Source of the DNA: Clostridiales bacterium
GTDB lineage: Bacteria; Bacillota; Limnochordia; Darwinibacteriales; B1SED10-159
Direction: 5' to 3'
Length of the DNA: 64,000 nt
Assembly: GCA_003559095.1 (NCBI GenBank)
Contig: PWMW01000264.1
Location: forward strand, 29,065-93,064
Positions 29,691 to 40,500 of the stretch are shown here, piece after piece. The position numbers and the translations under genes were made by a program. Position 1 is the stretch's first letter. Every line of letters begins with the position of its first letter. The notes beneath the pieces were generated by a model, which was given only the letters and a program-made list of their open reading frames with translations, ran no database searches and was not told where the DNA came from.

Positions 29691-30521
29691 TTAACTGGGC
29701 TGGCAGTTGGGGCAATAGTGACTGCTGCGGCCGGCGATGCTGATCCGTTCAATGGACCCAGAACAGTGTCGGCACTCTTCGCCAGTACGCCCGTACACCT
29801 GAAGGCGCTCTTGAAAGGATCCCGTTTGATCATAGCCTAAGCGAAAGTCCCGGAACGTTGTTCCTTCGTAGGCCAATGCGCTCTGCAGAATGTCTTTAAC
29901 ACACTGGGCTAAGGTGTCACATTCCTCGGCGTCCAGGCTCAGGCCCAAGCGCTGGGGATGAATACCTGCACAGTGCAGGCTCTCATCGGCGTAGATGTTT
30001 CCGATCCCTGCTACCACTGTTTGATTCAACAGCAGAGACTTGATGGGCGCTCGGCGCTGGTGGATCCTTTGGTGCAGAACAGAACCGGTCCACTTGCTGC
30101 TGGTGGGGTCCGGTCCGAGATTCGCCAATCCAGGTATCTCGGAAAGAAGCTGTTGATCGCCCACATAGATGGTCCCAAACCGCCGTGTATCTTGGAAGCA
30201 GAGACCCTGGCCGTTATCCAGTTGGAACCACGCTGAGCAGCGTTCCCCTGCTGGAGGGCCCAGCCCATCCACTACGAAGAGTCTTCCCGTCATGCGCAGG
30301 TGAACGATGATCATTCCCTGCGCACTCAACCAAAACACCAGATACTTACCTCGACGGGTGATATCATGGATGGTTCTTCCTATCAGTATCTGGCTGGCCG
30401 CCGCTGCTTCCATCAACGGCAGAACCCTGTGATCCAAGAACCTTGCGGTTACGATGCGTCGGTCAACAATCCTGGGCAGGAGGTATTGCCTTACGGTTTC
30501 AACTTCGGGCAACTCAGGCAT
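29691..30521 (-). CDS. mutM: formamidopyrimidine-DNA glycosylase
   Basis: MPELPEVETVRQYLLPRI...GIGNIYADESL...VYGRTGEECRHCSGSIERISIAGRSSHYCPNCQ. Confidence 0.96.
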   Translation of the reverse strand: MPELPEVETVRQYLLPRIVDRRIVTARFLDHRVLPLMEAAAASQILIGRTIHDITRRGKYLVFWLSAQGMIIVHLRMTGRLFVVDGLGPPAGERCSAWFQLDNGQGLCFQDTRRFGTIYVGDQQLLSEIPGLANLGPDPTSSKWTGSVLHQRIHQRRAPIKSLLLNQTVVAGIGNIYADESLHCAGIHPQRLGLSLDAEECDTLAQCVKDILQSALAYEGTTFRDFRLGYDQTGSFQERLQVYGRTGEECRHCSGSIERISIAGRSSHYCPNCQPS

Positions 30522-30535
30522 AGTGGCAACGTCCT

Positions 30536-33160
30536 TCAGTAAATTTCAATATGCTCCATCTCTTTCCAATTATCTCCTGCCTGTACATCCACATCTAGGG
30601 GTACGGATAGTTCCACAGCTGACCCCATCTCTTCCACCAGGATCTTTGCACACTGCTTCACCTCGGCCTCAGGAACTTCCAGAACTAGCTCGTCGTGCAC
30701 CTGCAACAGCAGCAGCGCCTCCGAGTTTTCGTCTTGCAGACGCTTGTGCACCCGCAGCATGGCCAACTTAATGATGTCTGCGGCGCTGCCCTGAATGGGC
30801 GAGTTCATGGCCGTTCTTTCGGCGAAACTGCGTTGGCTGTAGTTACGGGCCTTGATATCTGGCAGGTATCGCCGCCGATGAAGAATCGTGGTCACATAAC
30901 CTTGTTGGCGGGCTTCTTTTACCGTGCGATCCATATATTCCTTGATCTTGGGATAGCGCTGGAAATACTGGTCGATGTAGTTTTGTGCCTTTTCCTGGGT
31001 GATCTTTGTGTTGCGAGCCAAGCCAAAGGCGGAGATGCCGTAGACGATACCAAAGTTGATGGCTTTCGCCGCACCTCGCTGCTCCTTGGTCACGTCCTCG
31101 GGAGCGACATTGAGGATTTCGGCGGCGGTTTGGGTATGGATATCCCTGCCATCGCTAAAGGCCTGCAGCATCTTTTCATCTTGGGCGATATGAGCCAACA
31201 CACGCAGTTCAATCTGGGAATAATCGGCAGCTAACAATTTGCGCCCTGCGGGCGCCACAAAGGCCTTGCGCAGATCCCTACCAGCCTCGGTGCGCACAGG
31301 AATGTTCTGGAGGTTGGGATTGGTGCTGCTGAGGCGCCCGGTGGCGGTGACCGTCTGGTTGAACGTGGTGTGGATACGCTGGGTATCCTTGTGTATTAGT
31401 TGTCCTAATGCATCGGCATACGTTGATTTCAACTTGGATATCTGCCGAAACTCAAGAATCTTGGCCACAATGGGGTGATCCTGCAGTTCCTCTAGGACTT
31501 CTGCACTGGTGGAAGGTCCGGTCTTGGTCCGCTTAATGACGGGAAGCTCTAACTTTTCGAATAGAATCTTGCCCAGTTGCTTCGGGGAGTTAATATTGAA
31601 TGTTTCGCCGGCCATCTCATGGATTTCGTCGGTTAACTTGTCCAAACGCTTGGCCATAGTCTGGGAAAGATCCTCGAGATGCTTGGGATCTACGGCGATA
31701 CCGTGGTATTCCATTTCACTGAGAATCCTTGCCAAGGGCAATTCCACATCATGGTAGAGCTCCCAAAGCTCATCGGTCCTCAGCGACTCTTCGAGTATGG
31801 ATGCCAGTTCCTCCATACGAACGGCTTGGGCCGCCAAGGCTTCCGGTTCCGAACCAGCCGCCACCGGGGGCCGACCACCAAAGCGCTGGCTGAGGCTGTC
31901 GAGATCGGTGGGCGCGGCGGGGTCAAGAACGTACGCTGCCAACACACCGTCCACGTGCAGGCAGCAGGGAACGTCCAAGGTCACCGTGGAACGCAGCCAC
32001 TCCTTGGCGTCCGGGCACACGAGACGCACATCCGCGGAGGCTGCCTTGAACAACCTCTGCCAGCCCTCGGCCGGTGTATCTCCGTCGAGATACCATGCCT
32101 TACCGCTGGCGACCACCATGACGCTCTCCATGCCGCAGTCCGGTGCATGTCCAGTTACGTTGGGCGCACAGGATATGAGGTCTTGCTGGGCCAGGAACTC
32201 TTGGAATTCGGCCAGTGATTCCTCGCTGACCTTGATCCAGGTGCCCGCAGTGGTCTCTGCCGCGCTGTTGGTCTCAGTGTCCCTTTGCTCCCAGCCGAAG
32301 ATCTCCGGAAGCTTGGGGAGCAGTGAGCGAAATTCCAGGCGCACAAACATCTGCTCCAGTTCGCCCCGCTGCGGCTCGATGGACCGCTGCATATCCATGT
32401 CCAAGGGTACATCCCGTCGGATTTGTGCCAGCGAACGGCTCATGAATGCTTGGTCCTTATTGTCCACCAAGCGCTCCTTGAGCTTGCCTTTCTGGTCTTC
32501 AATGTGCTCGTAGAGTTCTTCGAGATTGGCATATTGAGCCAGCAGTTTCATGGCTGTTTTTTCACCAACACCACGGACACCGGGGATATTATCGGAGCTG
32601 TCACCCATAAGGCCTTTCAGTTCCGGAACTTGCTCCGGATCCAGGCTATAGCCCTCCCGAAGACGCTGGAGGTCCACCATGTCAACATCCTTCTTGCCTG
32701 GTCTGGTCAGCATGACAGTCACGTGCTGGGATACTAACTGCAGGGCATCCCGATCACTGGTGACAATGACTGCTTCATTCCCTTGTTGTTCGGCAAGGTA
32801 AGCAGCGGTTCCGATGATGTCGTCGGCTTCATAACCTTCCAGTTCCAGGCGGGGAATGCCAAAACGATCCAGCAGTTCCTTGAGCAGCCCCACTTGGGGG
32901 CGCAGTTCCTCGGGCATTTTTTCACGAGTGGCTTTGTATTCCTCGTACGCCTCATGACGGAAGGTTGGTGCTGAAACGTCAAATGCCACATAAAGACTGT
33001 CCGGTTTGTACTCTTCAAGAAGACGGAACAGCGTTACCGTAAAGCCATACACCGCATTGGTGTATTCCCCTTGGGTGGTGGTCAGGACAGGCAGCGCATG
33101 GAAGGCACGATGAAGTAAGCTGTGGCCATCGAGCAGAAATATTCGTTTACTCACAGTCAT
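30536..33160 (-). CDS. polA: DNA polymerase I
   Basis: MTVSKRIFLLDGHSLLHRAFHALPVL...YSQIELRVLAHIAQDEKML...RRYLPDIKARNYSQRSFAERTAMNSPIQGSAADIIKLAM. Confidence 0.97.
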   Translation of the reverse strand: MTVSKRIFLLDGHSLLHRAFHALPVLTTTQGEYTNAVYGFTVTLFRLLEEYKPDSLYVAFDVSAPTFRHEAYEEYKATREKMPEELRPQVGLLKELLDRFGIPRLELEGYEADDIIGTAAYLAEQQGNEAVIVTSDRDALQLVSQHVTVMLTRPGKKDVDMVDLQRLREGYSLDPEQVPELKGLMGDSSDNIPGVRGVGEKTAMKLLAQYANLEELYEHIEDQKGKLKERLVDNKDQAFMSRSLAQIRRDVPLDMDMQRSIEPQRGELEQMFVRLEFRSLLPKLPEIFGWEQRDTETNSAAETTAGTWIKVSEESLAEFQEFLAQQDLISCAPNVTGHAPDCGMESVMVVASGKAWYLDGDTPAEGWQRLFKAASADVRLVCPDAKEWLRSTVTLDVPCCLHVDGVLAAYVLDPAAPTDLDSLSQRFGGRPPVAAGSEPEALAAQAVRMEELASILEESLRTDELWELYHDVELPLARILSEMEYHGIAVDPKHLEDLSQTMAKRLDKLTDEIHEMAGETFNINSPKQLGKILFEKLELPVIKRTKTGPSTSAEVLEELQDHPIVAKILEFRQISKLKSTYADALGQLIHKDTQRIHTTFNQTVTATGRLSSTNPNLQNIPVRTEAGRDLRKAFVAPAGRKLLAADYSQIELRVLAHIAQDEKMLQAFSDGRDIHTQTAAEILNVAPEDVTKEQRGAAKAINFGIVYGISAFGLARNTKITQEKAQNYIDQYFQRYPKIKEYMDRTVKEARQQGYVTTILHRRRYLPDIKARNYSQRSFAERTAMNSPIQGSAADIIKLAMLRVHKRLQDENSEALLLLQVHDELVLEVPEAEVKQCAKILVEEMGSAVELSVPLDVDVQAGDNWKEMEHIEIY

Positions 33161-33223
33161 CCCTCGTTTCTCTCCTTCTAATTCCACGCCGTCCCGCAAA
33201 AACCTGCAAGTGGCAATGTTACA

Positions 33224-33256
33224 GGAAAGGACCCCCGCCTGCGTGGCCGGGGGCCC
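33224..33256 (-). terminator. terminator downstream of nrdJ tail ORF
   Basis: Minus GGGCCCCCG-loop-CGGGGGTCC-TTTCCT. Confidence 0.65.
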
Positions 33257-33265
33257 ACATTGTGT

Positions 33266-33376
33266 TTAGCCGCAGCGGCTGAAGCCGCAGTCTAGGCAGG
33301 TGTCACAGCCGTTCTCATGTTTGAGACGGCTGCCGCCGCATTCAGGGCAGGCGGCACTTCCACTGAACAGGTCCAT
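33266..33376 (-). CDS. zinc-ribbon C-terminal segment of NrdJ as separate 36-aa ORF
   Basis: MDLFSGSAACPECGGSRLKHENGCDTCLDCGFSRCG; same frame as upstream nrdJ after its TAA; preceded by ACAGG. Confidence 0.65.
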   Translation of the reverse strand: MDLFSGSAACPECGGSRLKHENGCDTCLDCGFSRCG

Positions 33377-33388
33377 GGAAGCGGCCTG

Positions 33389-35557
33389 TTAAACGTGGAC
33401 GGGATCCGCTGGTGCGCTGGGGATCACTTCCGAATCCAAGAACGGAAGCGGCGGCTGCGCGCTGCGTTCTTGAATGTAGCGGTCGATGACATTGGCGATG
33501 GCATCAGGACAAGAAAGGATCAGCTTCCCGTCCTGCCACATAGGATGCGGGCAGCGGATTCCCCGCATTTGGCGGGCGATTTGGCTCGGTTCCACGCCAG
33601 AACGCAGGGACAACGACATGAGGCGGGCAGTGGCTTCTGAGAATGCTGCTGCACAGCCCCCGGCTTTGCCGATGGTGGTAAAGATTTCACAGATTCCCTC
33701 TTCATCTTCGTTGATGGTCACATAGAGGGTTCCGCAGCCGGTCTTGACTCGCTCCGTCTGTCCTCGGGTAACCCGGGGCCGCCGCCGGGGGTTGTGGGTT
33801 CCGGCGCGCTCCGGCTTGCCATTGACGGAGATCTGTGCGTCCTTTTGCTCCTTTTTCGTGCCGACTGTAAGCACTTCACCTTCACGGGAGCCGGAGCGAT
33901 AGACGGTTACACCCTTGCATCCAAGCTCATACGCCAGCTGGTATACCTGCTTAATATCTTCGCGCGTGGCTGTGGCCGGGAAGTTAACCGTCTTGGAAAC
34001 AGCATTGTCTGTGAAATCCTGGAACGCTGCCTGCATTCGAATGTGCCACTCGGGAGTAATGTCGTGGGCTGTGACAAAGACGCGCTGCAGATCCTCAGGA
34101 ATGGCATCCATGCCTTGGATGCTGCCGCGTTGGGCCACCTCTTCCATGAGCTCTTCGCTGTAGAGATCGCGCTCTTTCATAATGGCCTCAAACAGCGGGT
34201 TGACCTCAAGGAGCCGGTCATTGTCCATCACGTTGCGAGTAAAGGCCAGAGCGAACAAAGGCTCCACGCCGCTGGACGCCCCAGCGATAATGGAAATGGT
34301 TCCCGTGGGGGCAATGGTGGTGACGGTGGAATTGCGCAGGGCAATACCTTTTGCCTCCCAGGCGCTGCCGGGATGGTTGGGAAATACGCCTCGTTCTTCC
34401 GCCAACTCCTGCGATGCCTCATGGGCCTTTATCTGGATGAACTCCATGACCTGACGGCCGAAGGCCACACCTTCCTCGCTGTTATATGCCAAGCCTTTGC
34501 GGATCAAGGCATCGGCAAAGCCCATGACACCCAAACCGATCTTACGGTTGCCTTTTGTCATGGTCTCGATGGCCTTGACAGGATAATTGTTAGCGTCCAC
34601 AACATTGTCCAAAAAGCGCACAGCTATCCGCGTAACTTCCGTGAGGCGATCCCAATCCAGATCCCACGTGTCACCGGACTTCACCATAAAGTTGGCCAAG
34701 TTTAACGATCCAAGGTTGCAGCTTTCATTAGGAAGCAGGGGCTGTTCACCGCAGGGATTTGTGGCTTCGATGTCTCCGATATGTGGTGTGGGATTGGCTT
34801 TGTTGATGCGATCCAAGAAAACAATGCCCGGCTCACCATTTTTCCATGCCATATCAACAATAAGTTCAAAAACATCGCGGGCATTGAGGTACTCCACGAC
34901 TTCATTGGATCTCGGGTTGACCAGCGGGTATTCTGCCCCAGCTTCAACCGCCTTCATGAAGTCTTCCGTGATGGCTACGGAAATGTTAAAGTTGGTAATC
35001 TCTTGGTTATCGGCCTTGCATTGGATAAATTCCATAATATCTGGATGATCCACGCGCAGAATTCCCATGTTGGCTCCCCGCCGCGTCCCACCCTGCTTAA
35101 CCGCCTCAGTGGCAGCGTTATAGCACTTAAGAAACGAAATAGGTCCACTGGCCACGCCGCCAGTACTGCGCACCCGGTCGCTTTTTGGACGCAGGCGCGA
35201 AAAGCTGAACCCAGTGCCGCCTCCGGACTTTTGGATCAGTGCCGTATCCTTCAATGTTTGAAAGATGCTGTCCATGGAGTCTTCTACGGGCAGAACAAAA
35301 CAGGCGGCCAACTGCTGCAGATCGCGGCCTGCATTCATCAACGTTGGGCTGTTCGGGACAAACTCGAGGGCATCCATGACCTGCCGGAACTGCTCTTGGA
35401 TTTCCTCCTGCTTTTCCGGTCCATACAAAGCTTCTACACTGGCCAAATTCTCGGCCACGCGGGCAATCATATCCTCCGGTGATTCTATGACTTGTCCATC
35501 TTTCTTCTTCAAGTACCGCCGTTCCAAGACGGTCCTTGCATTGTCGGAAACTCGCAT
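33389..35557 (-). CDS. nrdJ: adenosylcobalamin-dependent (class II) ribonucleotide reductase, catalytic part
   Basis: NSPTLMNAGRDLQQLAACFVLPVEDSMDSI...TNPCGEQPLLPNESCNLGSLNLANF...CKGVTVYRSGSREGEVL. Confidence 0.95.
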   Translation of the reverse strand: MRVSDNARTVLERRYLKKKDGQVIESPEDMIARVAENLASVEALYGPEKQEEIQEQFRQVMDALEFVPNSPTLMNAGRDLQQLAACFVLPVEDSMDSIFQTLKDTALIQKSGGGTGFSFSRLRPKSDRVRSTGGVASGPISFLKCYNAATEAVKQGGTRRGANMGILRVDHPDIMEFIQCKADNQEITNFNISVAITEDFMKAVEAGAEYPLVNPRSNEVVEYLNARDVFELIVDMAWKNGEPGIVFLDRINKANPTPHIGDIEATNPCGEQPLLPNESCNLGSLNLANFMVKSGDTWDLDWDRLTEVTRIAVRFLDNVVDANNYPVKAIETMTKGNRKIGLGVMGFADALIRKGLAYNSEEGVAFGRQVMEFIQIKAHEASQELAEERGVFPNHPGSAWEAKGIALRNSTVTTIAPTGTISIIAGASSGVEPLFALAFTRNVMDNDRLLEVNPLFEAIMKERDLYSEELMEEVAQRGSIQGMDAIPEDLQRVFVTAHDITPEWHIRMQAAFQDFTDNAVSKTVNFPATATREDIKQVYQLAYELGCKGVTVYRSGSREGEVLTVGTKKEQKDAQISVNGKPERAGTHNPRRRPRVTRGQTERVKTGCGTLYVTINEDEEGICEIFTTIGKAGGCAAAFSEATARLMSLSLRSGVEPSQIARQMRGIRCPHPMWQDGKLILSCPDAIANVIDRYIQERSAQPPLPFLDSEVIPSAPADPVHV

Positions 35558-35983
35558 CAAACTGCCCCTTCCTACTAGATATACATCACTTGCAATAACT
35601 ATATACTATATGTTGCGTGATGATTCCTGCTAGTTCCCGAAAGATTTCTGAGTTTTTTCCAGAAGCGCGGCGTGGCTCTGGCACGCGCGGTGTCCCAAAG
35701 GCCACTGCAAACATGGCATGAGAACGCCAAACAGAAATCGGGCAATCCCGTTAGTTAGATTTCCGTTACCACGGACTTCCAAGATTGCTCTGCGACGAGA
35801 GTTGTAGACTGGACACCAAGATGCGTCTCCACTGGCTCCGGCGACCTGCCCAGGGCCAACACTGTGTAATGCTGCGAACCGCCGTGTGAACCATCGGCGG
35901 CTGGAGCGCAGGTCCAAAACCTGCCTCTTGCACGACCATTTTGCAGCGCATGCGGAAAAGTGCCTGGGTAACCGGAGCGTCCA

Positions 35984-36697
35984 TTAGCCCATATCCACAG
36001 GTAGTGCTGTGATCCCGTGAATGCCTTGCTCGTTTAGGACAGCCTTCAGGGCAAGCAACTGGACGCCAGCCCGGGCGGCAGCCCCGATAGCTTCGGCAAA
36101 TGGTGGATCCCTGCGGGCATTAGGTGCAAAAGCCTCGGCTTCTTGGTGCTGGGCTACAAAGATGATCACACAGCGCCAGCCCGCCTCAGCCGCCTCCACC
36201 AGTTCCAGAACGTGCTTTGTACCGCGCGTTGTGGGTGAATCGGGGAACAAGGCCAGCGAGTCACGGACTAGGGTTACCGACTTAACTTCCACCAAGACCC
36301 TTTCCTCTATGGATGCAAAGTCCAAACGACTCCGCCCAAAGGACACTTCCCGTCGCAGAGCTTTGACGGCATGTAGCGCCGGGAGACTGCGGTCCTGCCA
36401 GAGCTTCCATACCAGACGGTTGGGCATCAGCGAGTCCACACAGACCAGCGTGCCGCTGGGCGTCTTTGCCAATAGCAGTTGGCCTACGGTTTTGCGGCCG
36501 CCAGCACCGTCTGTGAATGGACGCCAGGCTACTGGGGCGCCCACGTAAAATAGCTCGCGCATTCTTCCCGAAGTGGGGACATGAATGGCGAGCTCTTTTT
36601 GGCGCCAAAGAATAGTAGCAGAAAAGCGATCATTGCGTTCCACAAAGGTTCCCCACTCTAACGGTGGGAAGGCAATTAGTGGTTCATTACTGGACAT
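35984..36697 (-). CDS. sfsA: SfsA family DNA/RNA nuclease-like protein
   Basis: RNDRFSATILWRQKELAIHVPTSGRMRELFYVGAPV...FDSPTTRGTKHVLELVEAAEAG...IFVAQHQEAEAFAPN. Confidence 0.93.
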   Translation of the reverse strand: MSSNEPLIAFPPLEWGTFVERNDRFSATILWRQKELAIHVPTSGRMRELFYVGAPVAWRPFTDGAGGRKTVGQLLLAKTPSGTLVCVDSLMPNRLVWKLWQDRSLPALHAVKALRREVSFGRSRLDFASIEERVLVEVKSVTLVRDSLALFPDSPTTRGTKHVLELVEAAEAGWRCVIIFVAQHQEAEAFAPNARRDPPFAEAIGAAARAGVQLLALKAVLNEQGIHGITALPVDMG

Positions 36698-36707
36698 AAT
36701 AACCGGG

Positions 36708-37109
36708 CTATTTCTTGGCTCGACAGTGATTGCAGATGCCGTAAAACTCGAGGCGATGATGGGTTATCTCAGCGCCGATACTATCGCCCACAGAGTTCTC
36801 TAACGAGTCCTGCACGGGCAGTTCTAGGTCAGTCACATCGCCGCACTCTTCACAGACAAAGTGATAATGATTGTCTGCATGGCCATCGAACCGGCTGTAC
36901 GTACTTCCATACGACAGTTCCAAAGCCTCTCCCATCTCTGTGAGCGTCTTGAGGTTGCGGTAAATTGTGCCCAAACTCACGTTGGGCATCTCTTTGCGCA
37001 CCTCTTGGTAGACCCAATCCGCTGTGGGGTGAGTCCGAGTACTGCGAAGCACGTTGAGAATGACCTCACGCTGCTTGGTTTTCCTAATAAATCCCTTTTT
37101 TTCCGCCAC
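36708..37109 (-). CDS. Fur-family regulator (PerR/Fur-like)
   Basis: KTKQREVILNVLRSTRTHPTADWVYQEVRKEMPNVSLGTIYRNLKTLTEMG...DNHYHFVCEECGDVTDLE...CNHC; GTG start after GGAGCGG. Confidence 0.93.
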   Translation of the reverse strand: MAEKKGFIRKTKQREVILNVLRSTRTHPTADWVYQEVRKEMPNVSLGTIYRNLKTLTEMGEALELSYGSTYSRFDGHADNHYHFVCEECGDVTDLELPVQDSLENSVGDSIGAEITHHRLEFYGICNHCRAKK

Positions 37110-37301
37110 AATGTCCGCTCCTTTAACAAAAAACATTCCTACTAATAGTAGTATAGATTCAACCAGTGTCTTTGTCAAGAATATCACTGAAAACCACAAC
37201 AATACACAGACAAGTTTAAAAAATCCACAGTTTGAGTCGCAGCCAAAATAAGGGTTGAATTTGCCCCATTTCCGTGGTAACATAATCATTGTTACAACTG
37301 C

Positions 37302-37387
37302 GCCGAAGTGGTGGAATTGGCAGACACGCACGACTCAAAATCGTGTGGGATTATCCCGTGAGGGTTCGACTCCCTCCTTCGGCACCA
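37302..37387 (+). tRNA. tRNA-Leu (anticodon CAA), CCA encoded
   Basis: Acceptor GCCGAAG/CTTCGGC-A-CCA; anticodon stem CACGA/TCGTG with loop CTCAAAA; GGTTCGACTCC T-arm; long variable arm. Confidence 0.95.
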
Positions 37388-37398
37388 CCGCACCATGC

Positions 37399-37420
37399 AA
37401 CCCCTTGATGAGGGGTTTTT
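37399..37420 (+). terminator. terminator after tRNA-Leu
   Basis: AACCCC-TTGATG-GGGGTTTTT. Confidence 0.8.
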
Positions 37421-37470
37421 CTTCGGCAAAGATCCAGACAGGCAACGCTACTTCACGCAGTTCGTAGAAC

Positions 37471-37506
37471 AGCCACCCCAACAAGGGGTGGCTGTTTGTT
37501 TTTTCG
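37471..37506. terminator. strong terminator hairpin between convergent transcripts
   Basis: AGCCACCCC-AACAA-GGGGTGGCT-GTTTGTTTTTT. Confidence 0.75.
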
Positions 37507-37526
37507 GGGCGATACTCCACGACCTG

Positions 37527-40500
37527 CTACTGTACGGGGATTCTAACTGGCAGCTTGCCGCCTTCGACACCATCTGGCCCGATGACGCTCACATAATAGA
37601 ACAGATCACCACTGCCAGGTGCCACTCGGAGACTGGCGTTAAAGCTCTCGCCTGTACCTCTGCGGTTGAAACTGCCGTCGGTGCGGCGTTCGTACCAGAC
37701 AATTTCCCCTTCGCCTTGGGTGAGACTAGCCTTAAGGGAGACGCTCACCGACACCGAACTGAACCCAGTTGGTCCCTCAATGGGCTCAACAGGCTCTACG
37801 TCCAGATAATAGTTGGGGTCGAGGATTCTGGTCGGATCGTACATAGCTACATATTTGGAAACAATGGGAGCAGCATGCGTTGCATTCCCGTTGACTCCAA
37901 CATGGTCGAAGAAACCGGCAAACCAGATCTCGTCCCCGCGCACGGCATGAACGACCTCTGAGCCAATGACATGGGCTTGGCCTACCCGCAGCAGACCCCC
38001 GCCTATGGCACTGAGCTCACCCGTTTCGATGTCTAGGATCGCCGCATTGTGCAGCTGGTTCCATTCTTCGTCATAGACGAAACTGCCCGTGAGAAGCAGC
38101 CGCCGTTCGTCCAGCCAGGTCATCTCGTTAACATCTCTCGAGACGCCCCCGGTGGTGTTGGCTTGGCCCCAGGTATCGGTCTTTGCATCATAGCGAGCGA
38201 TGCCGTAGGTCTCCACCGCATGACGAGACAGAATATCGGGGTCACGCGTGACAATACCCAGAGTACCACCAGCATACAGGTTGCCGTCTTTGTCCAACGC
38301 CAGCGAAAGGATGCGGGGAAATCCTTCCTGCAGGAAACCGGCATAGTTGTTATAACTCGGTTCGAAGGTCTTGGCCGGCAGTCCCGGGAGTCCGTGGGGA
38401 TAATACCCTTCATCCAGCGGACTCAGGTGTGTATAGTTTCCATGCCCCACTGGTCGCCAGTCATTTTCTTCATAATCCCAGCGTGCGACGTTGTAGACCA
38501 TGCGCGCGTGTGTCGTCGGGACAGGACCGTAAAAGTTGAACGTGCCTGCCACATATATGACCGGTGGTGTCTGCGATGTATCCAGAACGATACTGTAGAT
38601 ACCCTTTACAGGCCTATTGGGATCTTCTGCCTTCAGATCGTGGCCCATAATGTGGTACTCGCCGTTGGCATCAATGCGCAGGGCTGCGGCTATATCCAGC
38701 GGAAACTCGAAATCGGGCATTTCCAATGTGGGTCCCCAGTTCCCGACGATGTACAGGTCGCCCGTGTTCTCGTCAAAGGCGATGTCATTCACAACGCCGG
38801 TACCATCGCGGCCGGAGTTGCCCACCACGTTCTGGCCGCGGTACGTGCCTGTGATTTTGGACCAAGTTCCATCGGCAGGGTCATAGACACCGATACCGCT
38901 GTGACTGCTGATAGCACCATAGGCGTACAGCTTGCCTTGTATGGCTTTGACTCCTTCTGGTGGGCTCTGGATACCTTCACCGCGCGCCCAAGCTACAGGC
39001 TCGTAGCCCCTTTCTGGATGTAGACTCCAAACATACCAGCGGGAACCGCGTTCTGCTTCCCAGTTACCTCCAAAATACAGGGTGTCATCGATCCAAGCGA
39101 TGCCCCGGATATTGGGAGTATCGATGCCATCGTTCATACCGGTGACAGGGCGAGTTTCGTTGCGCTCCGGTGCCACGAACGCTCGTGACCAATGCTCAGA
39201 ACCTTCTGGTGCTCCTGTGGTAGGCACATGTTCTACGTAAGGAGCATTGGTAGCTTCTACTTGTGGAGGATCCGCCAAAAAGTCGATAGTTGGGTTCCAA
39301 CGCGCAATGTAGTGGGATTGCGTCTCGGCTGGCGTATTGTTCCCGAAATTTTCGGGGCCGATATGGTTGAAGTCTCCACCGACATAGACGTCGTAACCAT
39401 TCGTGGCCAAACGAACCTCAGGCATAACTCTTGACGAAAGCCCAGAGCCCAGCGTGTGCCATGTATCCGTAGAGGGATCATAAGCGACCACGGCGTGAGC
39501 AGGATCCCCGTTCAAGAATCCGTCATAGAACTCATTCACTCCGCGGCGCCCGCCAAAGGCTCCGGAGAAGTAGATGCGGCCGTCGGCAGCCTTTTCGATA
39601 CTGAAGACGTCACGGCCGACACCGCCCGCACCCGTTGGATCGGTCCAGATGTTCAGCTCGTGATCCCAGCGCGCGATACCGCGCAGTGGTTCATTTCCCA
39701 AACCTTCGGAAAAGGCACCAACGATCCAGATGTCATCACCATCCACAAGAAAATCGCGTACGACCACGGAATCGAAGGCGATGAAGTCGGCAGCCCGCTG
39801 CAGAATACCGTCGCCTTTTCCGTACGTTCCGTCACGGGGGAAGTCAGGTGGGAACGGCATCCAACCTTCGTCTTCGCTCCAAGCAGCAAACCCGCGAGAG
39901 TAACTTGCTGTGGATAGACTATTCTCGGGGTTTAACCCGTTTCCACCTACATAACTCCAGGTGCCGCCGATATAGATGGTCGAGGGATTGGTGGATGTAT
40001 CCACGAAGATACGCCGCACACGCGGAACTTCGCCTCCAGGTCCCGACGGGATGACTTCGTAGGTTCCCGTATCAAAACTGAAACGGTGAAAGGCATTACT
40101 GCGCAGGGGAAGTTCCAGCGGCGCGCCCACAAAGGAGCCGCCTATGTAAAGGTGATTTCCCTGTGGATCATAATCCAAGGACTGAATGGACCCACCGGGA
40201 CTGATGGTGCCATTATACTGCACTCGGCCGAGCGGACGCCATTGGTCCGGACCTGGCTCCGAAGGGTCGAAAATGGCCAAAGCGTTAACTCGGTGGTAAC
40301 GATTGCCGCTTGGGTTATCGATCCGAGTGAACTCCCCGCCCACAACCAGGCGGCCATCGGGAAGAAACACGAAGTCATTGATGACTCCCGTAGGGCCCAC
40401 ACCACCCTGCGTTGAGTGGAAGAAGGCCACTACTTCATAACCGTCTTCGGGTGACCATGTCCACAGATGCCAAGATTGATTGGTCAATCTTGAAGAAAAA

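Noticed and set aside
33794-34705. 303-aa plus-strand ORF
   Set aside because: Antisense to nrdJ.
38049-39023. 324-aa plus-strand ORF
   Set aside because: Antisense to the secreted repeat protein; composition looks like a shadow frame.
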